A stretch of DNA of 64,000 nt from Rachycentron canadum (GCA_038496675.1 CM076660.1:9299117-9363116); one strand, 5' to 3'. Shown: positions 13,024-26,139, counted from the first letter of the stretch. Program-made: numbers and translations. The notes: generated from the letters alone by a model not told the origin.

Positions 13024-14643
13024 AGCCAGAACGTCCCAGAGGAAGCTTATTGTAGCTTATTAGCCGTGTTGCCCCATTAATGGTTTAACAGCCCTTGTCA
13101 GAGTAATAACTGCTCCACAAAAAGGCAGTGCTTTGCAGAATATTTTTACACAGTGGTACAAACGTGTCTTTTGAATAACCAGCGTGAGTCTAAGCTAATG
13201 TGAGAGCTATTCCCTCTTCAGTAACTTATACTGAGTGAAATGGTGCGCAGTAATGAGCAAAATTTCACGGAGAAGTAATCAGAGCAGGAGAGAGTTTCCA
13301 AGCCCACCTGTTTTGTGTGGACGAGTAAATGTCACCCTGTCACCTGACTGTCAGTTCAGACAGAAAGGTATTCGATGTACAACAGATAAAAATGGCAGGT
13401 GTTTGTCTGATTAATGATTGACTTTAATGATTTATAGATCATTGCCTGTCAATTTACAAATTAATTTAGATAACTAATCATTTCAATATTAATTTCAGTA
13501 GTAAAGGTAATTCATAGGCTATACATCTAAAGTAGGTGGTGGCATGTGAGAATTCCTGTTGCGTTTATGCAGTTTAAACAGATTAAGTGCAGCTGAGTCT
13601 GAAGTGTAAATAACACTATGTAATATTTACAATATTATACAATATTTCTATATATATACAGATATAGAGAGATTGCATACGTAACAGCGTTTACACGTCT
13701 ATGTGTGCTTCAAGTACATGTGTAATTGTGGGTATGGCCAAGTGATAATTTAAAGCATTTATTGTCACACATGAATGAACAACATCTAACAACTCCTATA
13801 TCAAACTGTCATGGCTGAACAACAGGCATAAACCCCCCTCCTCAATCTGCTGTGTCTCTTTCTCTGCCTTATTCCCATACGGATGGCACACATGGTGCAA
13901 CAGCTGATGTACTGTACAGCATTTTGTGGTTTGCTTTTCACTATGCTCTTCTGGTCGTAGACTGAGGTGATGGATATGCAACAGGGAAATGTACCATTAA
14001 AAAACAATGTGCAAAAAAAAAAGCATTTTCACTGTTGAGCAGGAATTTTAAATATGCGTGAGTGAGAAAAGAGTACAAGGCTGTGAAAATAGTATTTGTG
14101 TGTACATGGAGAGAGATAATTGATTTCTCACTACTGCAACAACCTGTTTAACCAAGTCCTGATTAACTCTTTCAGTGTATTGAGAAATGTTTAAGGGAAC
14201 AAATAAAGCATTTTTGAATTAGCTTAATTAAAAAGTCACTTTTGGCTGATAAGACAAATATCAGCTGTTTGTGCTATCCACCAGTTCACCCTCTGAATAT
14301 CAATGGAGCAGCTTTATTACATCCATATACTGTAGTCATCACTGACGACTATCATTTGCTCTTATATCCACATAGTATTATATTACAGTGTAATTGTGAG
14401 AAACAATTACTAAGCCAAAAATAAACATGCACTTTCAATTCATTACTGTATTTTTAGCCGTGACATTACTCATTATGACATTGTCATGCCTCTGCTGTCG
14501 ACAGCTATGGCTGGAAGCATTATGTTTTCAGGTTGTCTGTCCGTCCATCTAATTTTCCTGAACGCGTTACGTCAGTAACCCTCGGGACACACACACACCC
14601 TGCCTTGCATGTGCATGGTGGCTGTGTTGCTGAACTGCTACAA

Positions 14644-14744
<101 letters not shown>

Positions 14745-14843
14745 NNNNNNNNNNNNNNNNNNNNNNNNNNNNNNNNNNNNNNNNNNNNNNNNNNNNNNNN
14801 NNNNNNNNNNNNNNNNNNNNNNNNNNNNNNNNNNNNNNNNNNN
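14745..14843. other. assembly gap (99 N)
   Basis: Ninety-nine undetermined bases lie between the GT repeat and a GCGT repeat. The gap is almost certainly an unresolved continuation of the microsatellite. Confidence 0.98.
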
Positions 14844-14866
14844 GCGTGCGTGCGTGCGTGCGTGCT
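14844..14866. repeat. (GCGT)n repeat on the far side of the gap
   Basis: Five GCGT units follow the N run directly. The change from GT to GCGT means the hidden sequence contains the switch between repeat types. It is rich in alternating purine-pyrimidine steps and CpG. Confidence 0.9.
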
Positions 14867-15329
14867 CACACCGCCTGCATGTCTGACACATCACTGCTAC
14901 TGCCAATGTTATCTCCCTGCACTGAGTTTGCTGAAAATAATGGTCAACAATATTCAAATGTTTGGTTTTGTTCCCTTCTGTTAAGCAAGACACGGACACA
15001 CACATACATGCAGCAAGGGCAATAGAGTGCACTGGAAAACTACTGCCCTTCACCTGTTAAATTATTGAATATATCATTTTAGCCTTCTTTTGGTCTCTGC
15101 TATAACCATCTACTCCATGTGGCCTCCACATACAGTTGCTAAAATAGTTAAAATATATTATTTTTTACGCCTGTGACATATACAGATTCAACCCAGACAT
15201 TGTGATATTGTTTGCATGATATCAATATCACAATATATCGAAATCAGTAGATGCTTTCCCTGTCTATTTTTGCTGGGAATCCCACACCATGTGTTAAAAG
15301 TAGGTAAGATGCCAAAGCCCTAGACGTTG

Positions 15330-15600
15330 GTCAAAGGTCAGGGTCGCTGTGACCTCACAAAACACATCATTTGGTCTTGTTAATGTGATATCTTAGTAAC
15401 CCTTACCCTAACCCTGTCTTTAGGGAGTTTCTTCAGTTTTTAACATTCAATCAGACTCAAAGATAAACTGATTAGATTTTTGTGGTCAAAGGTCACAGAG
15501 ATGTAACGTTCTTCTCAATGTCAGGAACGGCCAGAGGGAATTCCATCATAGCCGGCACAAATATTCACTTGGACTCGAGGATCAACTGATAAGAGTAAAT
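15330..15600. repeat. dispersed fish repeat with tandem units of about 115 bp
   Basis: Phrases such as 'ggtcaaaggtca', 'gtgacctcacaaaacac' and 'ggactcgaggatcaactgat' recur here and match my memory of a very common fish repeat. Two diverged units can be aligned: one begins near 15,422 (aggga...actcaaagataaactgatt) and one near 15,535 (aggga...actcgaggatcaactgat). The spacing is about 113-118 bp. Inverted AGGTCA/TGACCT half-sites separated by nine bases lie at 15,335-15,355. A telomere-like insert sits in the first unit. Confidence 0.7.
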
Positions 15601-15884
15601 GTAACTTCCACCCCTGACAGACATTTATCTCCCATTTCACTGCAGCACCACCATCTCTGCTTTTGGGGAATTTCCTGTCATTTTTCTTTGGAGAGTTACT
15701 CTAATTCACTTGATGATGACAAATCTGAAAAGCAAATAAAGTCTTTTGAGGCTCCGGGTGGTTCCGAAATTTTTTATCAGTGGGCACAAACTTCTAAGTC
15801 ATCTCCTTTTTAAAAAAAAGACCTTGGTAATTGATGTAAAACTTGTGAGAATTAAAATCTCCGCCAACTGTCAGTGCTTCTCTC

Positions 15885-16490
15885 TGATCATCCTCCCTTC
15901 CTCTGGGATGGCCCTCAGGGTCCTTCCTAATCCTTCAGTGAAACTATCGTTGCTTCCCTCTTTCCCTCCTCCCTTCTGCCTGTCTTTCTATTTTGTTCTG
16001 TCCTTCCGTTGTCTCCCCTCCGCTTGTTTTTCTCTCTTTTGATCAGCATGCATCTGTGTTGCTGGATCCTCAAGCAAAACGATTTAACCTTTTGAATGCT
16101 TTTGTTTTCTCAGTTTTTCGCTGAGTTAGTTTCTCTCCCTCCTCTTGTGCTTGTCTCCTTAAGGGTGTCTTTACACACCGGTCAAATTATTTGTCCTTTC
16201 TTGACTCCCTCCTCCTCTCTTTCTCTCCTCAGTACTTCATTTCCCTCCTGTCTGTAGTCTTTCACTGGTCGATTTGCTTCTCTTCTCTCTTCTGTCTTTC
16301 ACTTTTTTTTCAACTTTTCCTCTGCCGACTGCATTTCCCTCAGGGTCTCTTTTTATCCTCCAGCGAAAATATCCAGTCCTCCATCCTCTCTTCGTTTTAT
16401 CTCTGGCGACCATCTCTTCCAGTTGCTTTCTTTTCTTCAAAAACATTTCTATCCCTTTTCTTGTCTTTGACATTTTAGTCATCCTTCTCT
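15885..16490. repeat. long pyrimidine-rich tract
   Basis: About 600 bases are strongly biased to C and T on the plus strand, with many CTCC, TTTC and CCCT words and only short mixed interruptions. Such tracts are low-complexity and generate long spurious frames on the purine strand. There is no tandem unit clear enough to name. Confidence 0.7.
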
Positions 16491-17823
16491 CTACATAAAG
16501 TCTCTGTACTACATAATGTGCGTTTGTGAGTGAGTTTTTGTGCGTGTGCACCTGGCCTCTCACACTGCAAAGCCCCTGTTCCCTGGACAAGAAATCCATT
16601 ATGTTCATGATGTTCCTGAACTTGGAGGAAATTGAGTTACGCAACCCTATCGACTTTCTAGGACTTGAAGAGCTTTTACCCTGAACTAGCTTAAGTCTCT
16701 TTTTGTCTGTGTCTCTCTCTCTCTCTTGTGCTTCATCTTTTATTTGGTGGGTATATCTACTGAAATCGGAGGACATGGAAAAGCCGTTTTAGTGAGATTA
16801 AAATTTCCCCTCTGGAGCTTGGCCAAGAATGGCACATAAGTGAACAACAACAGCGTTCATATGAAAAAAAACCAATCAAAATTCAATCAAAGCAAAGTGG
16901 AAAGTCAAACTAAATTCGGTAAGCTTCCTAATTTTTGAATGTTTTGGACAGGTGCCTGTCTGTTACTTTGTGTTTCTTGTTTTTGACAAGTGTTCCGCAC
17001 AGGATTGTAACATCTTCCCCTTCAGCCAAAAAATTTCTCTTATCCTTATAAAAAACTATCATTAATAACTTCGAACCAAGAGGGTGGATGTAAGGATTAT
17101 GTGTCTGTGGGCTTAAAGTGAGTGAATGTCTTTCTGTCTTTTAGTAAGACTGAGAACACCCAGAATTGCGATTAAAGGACCAGGCTTCAGGGTAACATTA
17201 AGAGCTTTAGAGGAGCTGTCAAAGAAAGAAGGCCAAACCCCAGTTAACTTAGAGAAGTAAAACACGAGTATGACCTGCGAGTGAAAGAACACCTCTTATA
17301 TGCGTCACTAGTACTGAATTTAGGTGGAAAAATTTTGATTTCGCTGGGACACTGTTTTCTCTGTCGAGGTGGTAAAATGTTATTTGATACTTTGAGTAGA
17401 ATTAATGAGGTTGCACCACCCGTCACCTCCACTGTACTTGTTTGTCAGAAGACGTTTAGTGGTTGTTGCAAAAACTTGGCACATGTAATAAAATGTAAGT
17501 GGAAAAAAATACATATTTTATTGCAATTCAGTCAACTGACCCATAAAGAGCAGATATTAGCAAATGTATGCCTCTGAGACTCAACTAGCAAATGAGCAAA
17601 TATGATGGACTTCCTCTCTTCCCCTCCCTTCCATGATTTTTAACAACCCAAAGCTTAATGTTGTATTCAAATCAGTTCATGTTTGTGTGAGAGAGTCCAG
17701 ACAAATGTACTTACAAATCAATCTGAAAAACAATAATTACATTCACAATCAAACCTAACAGGAAGCACCCGAGCACCGACACTGTCAACTCACAGGATGA
17801 GGATTTGCATAATGCAGATCCCG

Positions 17824-17855
17824 ACAAGTCATTCACAGTGGATGACTTGTGAATG
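17824..17855. other. compound palindrome
   Basis: Two overlapping inverted repeats share the same bases. The arms acaagtcat/atgacttgt (17,824-17,832 and 17,842-17,850) are nine bases long. The arms cattcaca/tgtgaatg (17,830-17,837 and 17,848-17,855) are eight bases long. The two stems are mutually exclusive. Confidence 0.55.
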
Positions 17856-18580
17856 AACCACGATGACATGAATAGTGACGATTAAAATGATGGACTGCAT
17901 GACTGTTAAGCTTGGCCAGACGTTGTAATTAATTCCTTCTGCCCCAACAATGTGCACCGGGCCTCCTGCTGATGTCATCTAATCGGTGAGGTTTGTTCTC
18001 ACATCTGTTAACAAAAGATTTGACACCCTGACCAAACCTGAAATTGAACACATTTGCTACAACAAGCTAACAAGCTCCTGTCTGCGTTTGTGTCTGGCTC
18101 TGAGTCACAATTGTTGAAGACAGAACTTGGTTTTGAATGGGAGGTAAAGGAGATGATAAGGATAGAAATTCATGAAAGTAGCTAAAAAAGATGGAAATGT
18201 GCTTCATTCAGTGTGTTTCATCCTTGGATTTTTATCTTTCTATAATGCATGGCTGAGCAAAAATAAAATATCATCAAAGTCTCAGGTGGTTTAGCCACTG
18301 CTGCTCCATCATAGATGATTTTTCCAGCTGTCAAACAGATGATGGGTTTTTATCATTGGCTGGTTTCCATCATTAAGTCTGTTTCTCAGTGGTAATGGGT
18401 AAAAAAATGTTTTAAAGTAAGAAAAATGCACACGGGGGATTTTGTATGGTACAGGACATGTATAGGTATAACATTATAAATCAGGGTTTTTTTTTTAATT
18501 TTTTTTATTTATTTATTTATTTTTTTATCTCAAACACCATGTTGCCTCACTGAGCAATTTACTGAAAGGCAGAGGTGACA

Positions 18581-18712
18581 TACAGCGCACTCAGAAAGGG
18601 TCCATGTCCCTTAATTAATTTTTCATATTTTGTTATGTTGAAAATAAAATTATAAATAAAAAATAATAATGAAGAAAATCCCCTATCAATCTACAGTCAA
18701 TGGCCCATAATT
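18581..18712 (+). mobile_element. Tc1-type terminal repeat remnant
   Basis: The sequence starts with 'tacagcgcactcagaaag', continues with 'catattttgttatgttg', and ends with 'cccataat'. This order and spacing match the terminal inverted repeat of the common fish Tc1-family elements. In those elements a tacagtgcattcagaaag-like end is followed by an attttgttatgtt phrase. No transposase reading and no opposite end were found nearby, so this is a solo or heavily decayed end. It appears A/T-degenerate after about 18,650. Confidence 0.75.
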
Positions 18713-20060
18713 TTTTTTCTGGTATTAAGCATGTAGATTTTTTATTTTAATTTTAAAAATTAGCTGTTCTAGTTTTCATCAAGTTGGTGAGAAGTTCTGT
18801 TCACAGATTTTTGCTTTTACCCGCGGGGCATCTCTCCTCATATTTATGCCATCATCTCATCAATAGACCAATCATCACTGCCAAATGCATCTGTCAATAT
18901 TTTTTGCCCCAAGCACTTTAGCCGTAATAGCTTTGAGAAAGTGTTAGAGGTCAGGAGAAAGCTAGTCCCCCAAATACACAAAAATTGCCATTGCATTAAT
19001 GACATTTCTAATGGTGTCAATTTGCTATCCTGTCATGTTTTATTACAGCACTTAAACTTATGGCATGGCTGAGGGTGTGTTGAGGTGAAAGGCTATGAAA
19101 GAAAAGGCAGGTCTACTTTTTCAAGTTGCTCCTTTACAAGTCTTCATAACTTGACAGCCTCAAAATTGTGTGTCACTTGATGGATTGCTAAAATCCTAAA
19201 GGTCTTCATTATGAATAGAAGCATCATCTTCCTTTTTCTGTCTGCATATCTTTAAATTGCAAGTGTCGAAAAATCTGTCAGGACAATTATGATTTTGTGT
19301 GAATGTACTTTGCACACAATTTGCGAAAGCTCAGGTCAATTAGTGGTGAGACCTTGAGGGCTCTCATTTAGTTTATTTCCCACCCTTTGGGAAATGTTTG
19401 AATCCTCTTACTTGTCTGCTTCCCTCACTTTAAAACACAAGCTTACTTTGGCAACTCTGATGAAATAAATGTGCTAATTTATGGCCTCTCCTTTGCTCTC
19501 TTCAGATATTATGAAGGCGCCCATTTTATGATGAAACCACTTTGAAACGGAAGAAATGTTCTAACAGGAGCATTTACAATGCGAGTTTGAAAACAGATGA
19601 GACAGCTATTTTTCCAACAAAGTTTGGATTAGATGTTCAGTACTGTATCCTGAGTCAAAGGACAAGGTAACTTTCCTGAGAGATGGATGGATTTTATGCA
19701 TAGAGGTATGGATTGAGAGATAGATATAGAGAGAGCTAAAGACAAGTGAAAGCGTAGCGAGGGAGAGAATGAAGCTCTGTAGTACAAAAGTTATGTGACA
19801 GCAACCAGCATCTGACCTCAGTGTGAAAGGAAATCTACCTTCTCAAGTTCAGAGAGCTAATGAATATAAACGAAAGGCATCGACAAAAATGAATCGGTTG
19901 CAGATTAAAGATCAGAGGCCTCAGTAATTGTGATTATGCATGCATTCACCCCATCGAACAGATGAAAGATATCAATCGATAGCAAGCATCAGCACTTTCT
20001 GTGTTTTAAAGGCCAATAACCGTCGTCTTTTCCCCTCTCTCTCCTTTCCACACTTTGGGG
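18713..20060. other. non-coding stretch, no gene recognised
   Basis: This is AT-rich DNA with no supported exon. The first part (to about 18,900) may still belong to the decayed Tc1-type element, but I cannot align it. Confidence 0.5.
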
Positions 20061-20143
<83 letters not shown>

Positions 20144-20184
20144 CGAGTGAGTGTGTGTGTGCGAGTGTGAGTGTGTGAGAGAGA
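20061..20184. repeat. (GT)n microsatellite with regular GCGAGT interruptions
   Basis: About 22 GT units are followed by blocks of GTGTGTGT separated by GCGAGT at roughly 20-base intervals. The blocks end in GAGAGA. The regular interruptions show that a higher-order unit has itself been duplicated. Both open frames across it are translations of the repeat. Confidence 0.95.
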
Positions 20185-21618
20185 AAAAATGCATTTACTT
20201 TTTGCATAGCTTGCATGAGGTCATCCAAGTTTATGTGAGTAGTACATGCGGTGCTTCATTTAAAATTTTGGTAAACTTGAAAAAAAGCATTTTGCATTAG
20301 CTGGTAAAGCAAAATCTGTTTCATTTTCTAGGTTATGGAAAATCTCTTACAATAACGTTTTGTGTATCAGGAGACGTACATAAAATATTTTAACATGCAG
20401 TACAGATTTTGTGAGTTATCCCACCCTTCTGTTCTTATATTTAAGCAGTAAAACTGGGTCTTCTTTATCTGCATGTTTTCAAGTGAAATTAAGGAAACAC
20501 AATACTCTTAAAATACTGTTTATTTATGACTTTAGCTGCAGTGTTTTGCAGTAATAATCTTTTGCAATAGTAATTTGGAATCCTTATTGTAATAACTTCT
20601 ACTCCTCAAGTTGTTAAAATTGTTGACTTAGCTCAATGCTTAGTCATATGAATGCAGTTGTTGAAACAAGTGAAAGACTGAAGAAGCTCGAGAGGCAGAT
20701 ACTTATCCTGTTTCATAATGTAAGGGAGGAAAAAAAGGTGCTATTATGAAAGTACATGAAAGATATAAAGAGCTGTAACAAAGTTGTGTCTGTGTTTAGA
20801 AATGCTGTACTCACCATCTGTCACTCTGTTTATGTGTACAGCCCCAGTTCTGAGTCATACATGAAAATCGTGCGTTTGTGTTTCTGGACGAATATCAGCC
20901 ACTGTCAGTCTACCAGCAGGATTTAGAAGGTGCTGATCAGCAGGACCGTTGATGGGTTAAATACTACATGTCTTGATACTTTGATCTCACTGCTGACAGA
21001 GTGAGAGATGGTTGGGTGGGGTGGAGAATGACAACACGGGAGATGAAGGGAGAGGGGGCAGGGGAGGTAGATATGGAGGCTGATGAGAAACTGTGCTTGA
21101 GGTGGAGGGAGGGAAAGTGTTGCAATGCAGATAAAGAGATGTGAGGAAGAGACTGACTGATAGACACATAGGAGAGACATTAATATGTCCAAAGACCTGC
21201 TACAATGATAAAGTGCCATTGAGTTGAAATTCAGTGAGACAAATTTCTCTTCATATGGCAAAACCATATCTAAAACTAACCACAGGTCTGTAAGGCTTTA
21301 ACACTTATTACACACCAGATAACAGGTGTTGGATGAATGAAATCTGGACAAAGCTTTTTCTATTCTTAGATCAGAACCAATCGAAACCTAAAAAATGCAA
21401 GTTTTTGCCAGTAGGTGACACCAGAGAAAAGGTCATGCCACTTAATCTTCGTGCAGTAGCCATTTCATGACATCTTTGCCTTGCCAGGCTCATCATACTG
21501 TCAAATTTAGATTAACATTAATCTAAGATAAAAAGCTTATATGTAAACATGCTGCAATTAAGTTATTTTAATGAAAAAATATCTGAAAATAGTGAAAAAA
21601 TCCCAGTTTCCCTGAGTC

Positions 21619-21644
21619 CACACACACACACACACATACACACC
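21619..21644. repeat. (CA)n microsatellite, short
   Basis: About 13 CA units carry a single T substitution (cacataca) near the end. The sequence is otherwise featureless. Confidence 0.85.
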
Positions 21645-24600
21645 CTAACAGCTTAAATCATGAAGTGCAGCAGCATATGAGAAGAGTGTCTCATCACCTG
21701 CTACTGAGAAGCTTTATAAAAAGCATTTTCCTAAATTAAATTCTGTCCGCAGTTTCGGTCACGGACACTGACAGGAAATCATCTCTGTTCAGAGGAAGTG
21801 ATCAATCCAAAAACCTGACAGTGGGGGGGGGGGACCTGTGTCCTAAAAATGGTACCACATAAGCTCTCGGTCTGCAGAAAGCCGCCTTCACCAATGCTAG
21901 GTACTCGACCTCTGCCACTCTGATATCCCCTGGCAGGGTTGGTAAACATGGGAAAGCCGTGCATTTTGGAAACAGGAATGCACATGCTTCCATTTTTTTT
22001 TTTCCCCCCAAAACCCAAATACACACATGCTGCCATTTGAACCAACAATTTATGTTTTCATTTTAGCTCATGATTCTAATTGCCTTTGCCAAGATACCAC
22101 AACTCAACTGCTATCATCCTGAAAAATGCCTCCTTTTCTTAGGTCGTGACAAGTTTTTGAAAAAAAAAACAAAACATTTTTGATCTACAAGGTTTTCTCT
22201 TGACAGCTCGTGTAACTTTATATAATCACATTCCTTGTACTCTGTTTTCATGTTTATATTTCCCTCTACTTTATTCTATGACTTTTGGTTCTGGAAAAGT
22301 TTCCACAGAGAATCATTAAAGATTCATCTTATCTTCATAGAGAAAAAGTCAGCGAGAGAACAATACAGACAAACACACTGAGGAAAATAGGACAAGGCAG
22401 AAAAAGGGAAGAAATGTACAGACTGAGAAGCAAGCAGGCAGGCAGACAGATAAAACAGCCCAACAGACCAAACCAAAAAACAGATGCTTGCTCCCTGTTC
22501 TCTCTGTCCTATCTGGCTCTGTGCTCTCCAACCCCAGTCTTCAAAGCCACAGCAGGAGGTGACACTCTCAGCTCTGCTCTCTGGCTTCTATATAAAACCT
22601 CCCCAGTATATTTACCTTCTGCGGGGATTACACTCAACACTCATCTTTCACATGCAGCTCATTTGGGCAAATCCCTTCTGTGTCTCTCTGGCTCACTCAC
22701 TGCGCTTGCACGTTTGTGTATGTGTAAATGGGACTGAGGGAGAGGGTGTCATCAAGAGAACAATTGTGTTTGTCTGTGTATTTTTGTCATGGATGGGGGC
22801 TTCATTTCTACCTGTGAGGCCACTTTCATCCACGGGTGTCTTATTGGCATAGAAAGCGTTTTCTTCCTCTTAGTTGCTGCATGCTCTGTGATTGTCTTGG
22901 CAGCTACATCAAAAACAACAGACAAGGTAGCCAGCGTTTGTTGTGTAGATCCAGGTACAGGGAGCATCACAGGAAGACGCCAGCATGAGATGCTTTTGCT
23001 TTTATAAATCAATAGGTTTATCTGTTCAGTTGAGTTAGTCTGAGTGAATTTCAAGAATTTCAACGTATAATGTTGTGATTCAGGTCAGAAAGGTAGACCA
23101 CATTCCTCTGGACTGAACATCATCATCATGGGAACCTTACACTTTATGGTGCATGCTTCCAGCAGAGCTGTGTCACAGATGCTGGGCAATTTTTGCAGTT
23201 ACACCCTTGTGTAATGTACGTTGCTACTCAACATCTTCTTAGATTCCCTTATCTATTTTTACATGACATACACAGACATATTGGTAATTTTCCTGTATTA
23301 AACAGTGTTTTTGTTGAGTAAACAGATCCGCCTGGCTGAGAAGTCTTTTGTGGAAGCCAAACTGCTTGGCTTTTAAATACTGCTGTGTTTTTTGCCTCGG
23401 GCAACTTACACCCTTAATATCAAGGATTTTGAATGAACATATAAATTGCACCTTATTTATATAATTCTTGTTGCTGTGTGCAAAGTTTTCCAATAACAGT
23501 CCGTGTTTATGCTTAAAAGTCACCCCTGCTATCTGACTCGACTTTGTGCCAACCCTGGCGCAACTGGGACTGAAGACCAGCTGTTGTCCTTAAGTGCCTG
23601 GCTTTGTCATTGGCAGAATGGCAGCATTATTTGGAAAAGTTATGACCATTATATATCTACCACTGCTACTCATCTCCCTAGTGGAGGAAATAGCTTTAAT
23701 GCAACTTGGCAAAACTAAAGACAACACCCCGCACTACCAAGTCAGTATTATATGCTTCTATATTCTCCTCCTCTCCAGGACTCCCTCCCTATGATGAAAA
23801 TCCACTGCTGCGACTGTCAGTACTTAGCTTTGATCTCCTGGCCCTCCTTGTTGTAAAAGTAATCTACTGGAGGGAACCTAGTGTGGCTATGGCAGCAAAG
23901 CCAGCTTTTGTCACTCCTGTTTGACCAAATCTGGTGTTCTTTGGTTCATCGCTGTTGTGACTTCCTCTGCTGTTTGTCTTTTTCCTGTCCTCAAGGTATT
24001 AAATACAATTTGTAGACGACTTTGATTTCACATTCAACTGTTCAAAAGGCACAAGCTCAGCCAGGGATTGCCTTTCAATGCTTGAATCCTGAAAGGACCT
24101 TTGGGGATATCTGGAGGAGCTGTGCTGCCTGCCTAGCACGTGCAAGTTCAGTTCATTATTTCACGATTTGAAGCCAAGACATGGTGTTAAGTAGAAAGGC
24201 ATACGGTTGTTTTCCACTATCATTGTGTGGCTGACACCCCATTGCATTAAGTGTCTGACGTGAGATTGGTTTTTGACCAGCGTTCGGACTGAAGGAGACC
24301 CACATTGAGTAGCTCAGTGACTATCATGCTTGGTTCTTGAGACTCTCTTCCACTCTTTTAGCAGGTTGCTTTGACATCACTTGCTGTTGTTGCTGCTTTC
24401 TTTGACTTTGACTATAACAATGAGTGACCTCAATGCCCTGCCAATTTGTCCCAGTGGTATAATGATGAGAGTATCTGTGACAAGCACCACACTCAAAATC
24501 CATCCTCTAAGCTGAAAAACATTAGAAGGTCACGGTTTTGGATGAATGAAAATGACGCATCCATGGAGAGCCTTAGACTATGGAGAACTTATGCTCAACT

Positions 24601-25195
24601 ATCGCTAATTATATGCATTTTACAAGAGCTGACGTGACATCAGCAGTTGTTGTCAGGGCTCTTCCTGTTCATTTTCTGGTTCAGTATTTCAGGGATAGGT
24701 GTTTTCAAGAGTAAGGTTAGATTCAAAGGGCAACTTCTGTATGAAGTAGAAATGTAATGGGTTCTCCTTCTGAAGTCTGTGTCTGAGGACTACCAGTGTT
24801 TTCTTTTTCTAATGGTTATTTATTGGCCTGAAGCCTTTACAATAGATTATTTTGAAATGAATAAATTTTTTTTCAATGCAGAGCTTCTATAATTTTCATT
24901 AAAATGCAATATGATTTAATGCCACACTCAATATCAGAGTTAATTGCTGCAATTGGGGGAATTATGGGCACTAAAACTGAGGTCACGGTCTAGTAAAGGT
25001 TGATAAACCTATAGAGCCTTGTGAAAGGGCTCCCTCTGAGAATACAGATGCATAGCCATCGACCTTAGCTTTGCTCTGTTCAGCCCAATTGATTTCTCTA
25101 TTCTATCACAGCTGCCACTCTACAACATTAAAAATTTAGTTTGACGTCAGTTATGCGTGTCTGCTTTGGTGTAAGATGTTGTGTTAGAAGCAATG

Positions 25196-25247
25196 TAATA
25201 ATAATAAAACTCCGATAATAATAATAATAAGAAGAAGAATAATAAAA
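25196..25247. repeat. (AAT)n / (AAG)n trinucleotide repeat
   Basis: ATA/AAT units are interrupted by aaactccg. They resume as six or so ATA units, turn into GAA units, then return to AAT. This is a compound, partly decayed trinucleotide repeat. Confidence 0.85.
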
Positions 25248-25683
25248 TGTCTAAAATATTTTTTGTTAGGTCAAGTACAATTAAACGCCCTACACTTGCT
25301 GAGAGCTGAGACATGCAAAGTGAAAGATAACTGAATGAGGGTAAAAAATGATGTTGCAAGTCAATCTACTGTCCCTTTTCCTTAGGTACAGTTACAATGT
25401 GTGTACTTCTTGGTGTGTGTCTATTTGTGTGCAAAGTGGAGGGTGACCAAGGATAAAGCCAAATGCACACTGTCTGCTCACATTATTGTCTCTTAGTCAG
25501 GTGTGACAGGGAGAGAAACAGATAAAGGAGGAGACAAAGCGAGCAGGCTTCAGCGCACAAAGACATGTCCAAGCTCATAATCTAATTTGATATCCAATTT
25601 GTTGAGTTACCCACACCTCTACCCTCTCTGCCCTCCCTTTTTTCTCCTTCGCCATTTGATCCTTTCGTCCATGCATCTCCCTC

Positions 25684-25717
25684 TCTCTGCTCTCCCTCCC
25701 TCTCTGCTCTCCCTCCC
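25684..25717. repeat. 17-bp tandem duplication
   Basis: The unit tctctgctctccctccc is present twice, head to tail and without mismatch, inside a pyrimidine-rich patch (about 25,610-25,740). The perfect identity suggests a recent slippage duplication. Confidence 0.85.
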
Positions 25718-26139
25718 TCGTTTTTTTTCTTTTTTTTCTTGCCAACTTTTTGCCAGTGTATAGTGGATGGAATTTTTACTTGAAGTACACTGCTTACTTT
25801 GCAGCATGCATAAGCAGCTGTGTGTATGTGCGCAGCTCTGGTTTGCTGTCTTTTTAGCTTTGCCTGGCAGTGACTTTGACAGTGTATGTGTGCTGCAAAC
25901 AGGATTACAAACACACTGTTGACTGTGAGAGGCAGAGAACTCAATTCGCGGCTTCAGGGTAATGTCTGCTGCACTCTTTAGAAGGGTGCATCACTAATTA
26001 AGAGAAATTATATGTCAATAGGTGTTGCTGTTTTAAATATGGAGTGTCTTGTGTGCCATTTAAAATTTGGATGTTTTGAAAGTGACATTCTGTGACAGCC
26101 CCTGCATACTATGTATAGGACTATATACAATGCAGTATG

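Larger units (their letters stand above)
14867..18580. other. non-coding stretch with dispersed repeats
   Basis: I see no gene. A sequence at about 15,200-15,240 with nested gatat/atatc words looks like a decayed dispersed repeat. A tandem-organised repeat lies at 15,330-15,600, and a pyrimidine-rich tract at 15,885-16,490. The 179-codon minus-strand frame over that tract is rich in Lys, Arg and Glu only because the strand is purine-rich. A compound palindrome lies at 17,824-17,855. Confidence 0.55.

Noticed and set aside
16237..16776. 179-codon open frame on the minus strand
   Set aside because: It covers the purine-rich strand of a pyrimidine-rich tract. Its Lys/Arg/Glu/Ser-rich product follows from base composition, and no domain is recognisable.
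22588..22600. TATA-box-like word (tctatataaaacc)
   Set aside because: There is no CpG island, no recognisable first exon and no downstream gene. AT-rich DNA produces such words often.
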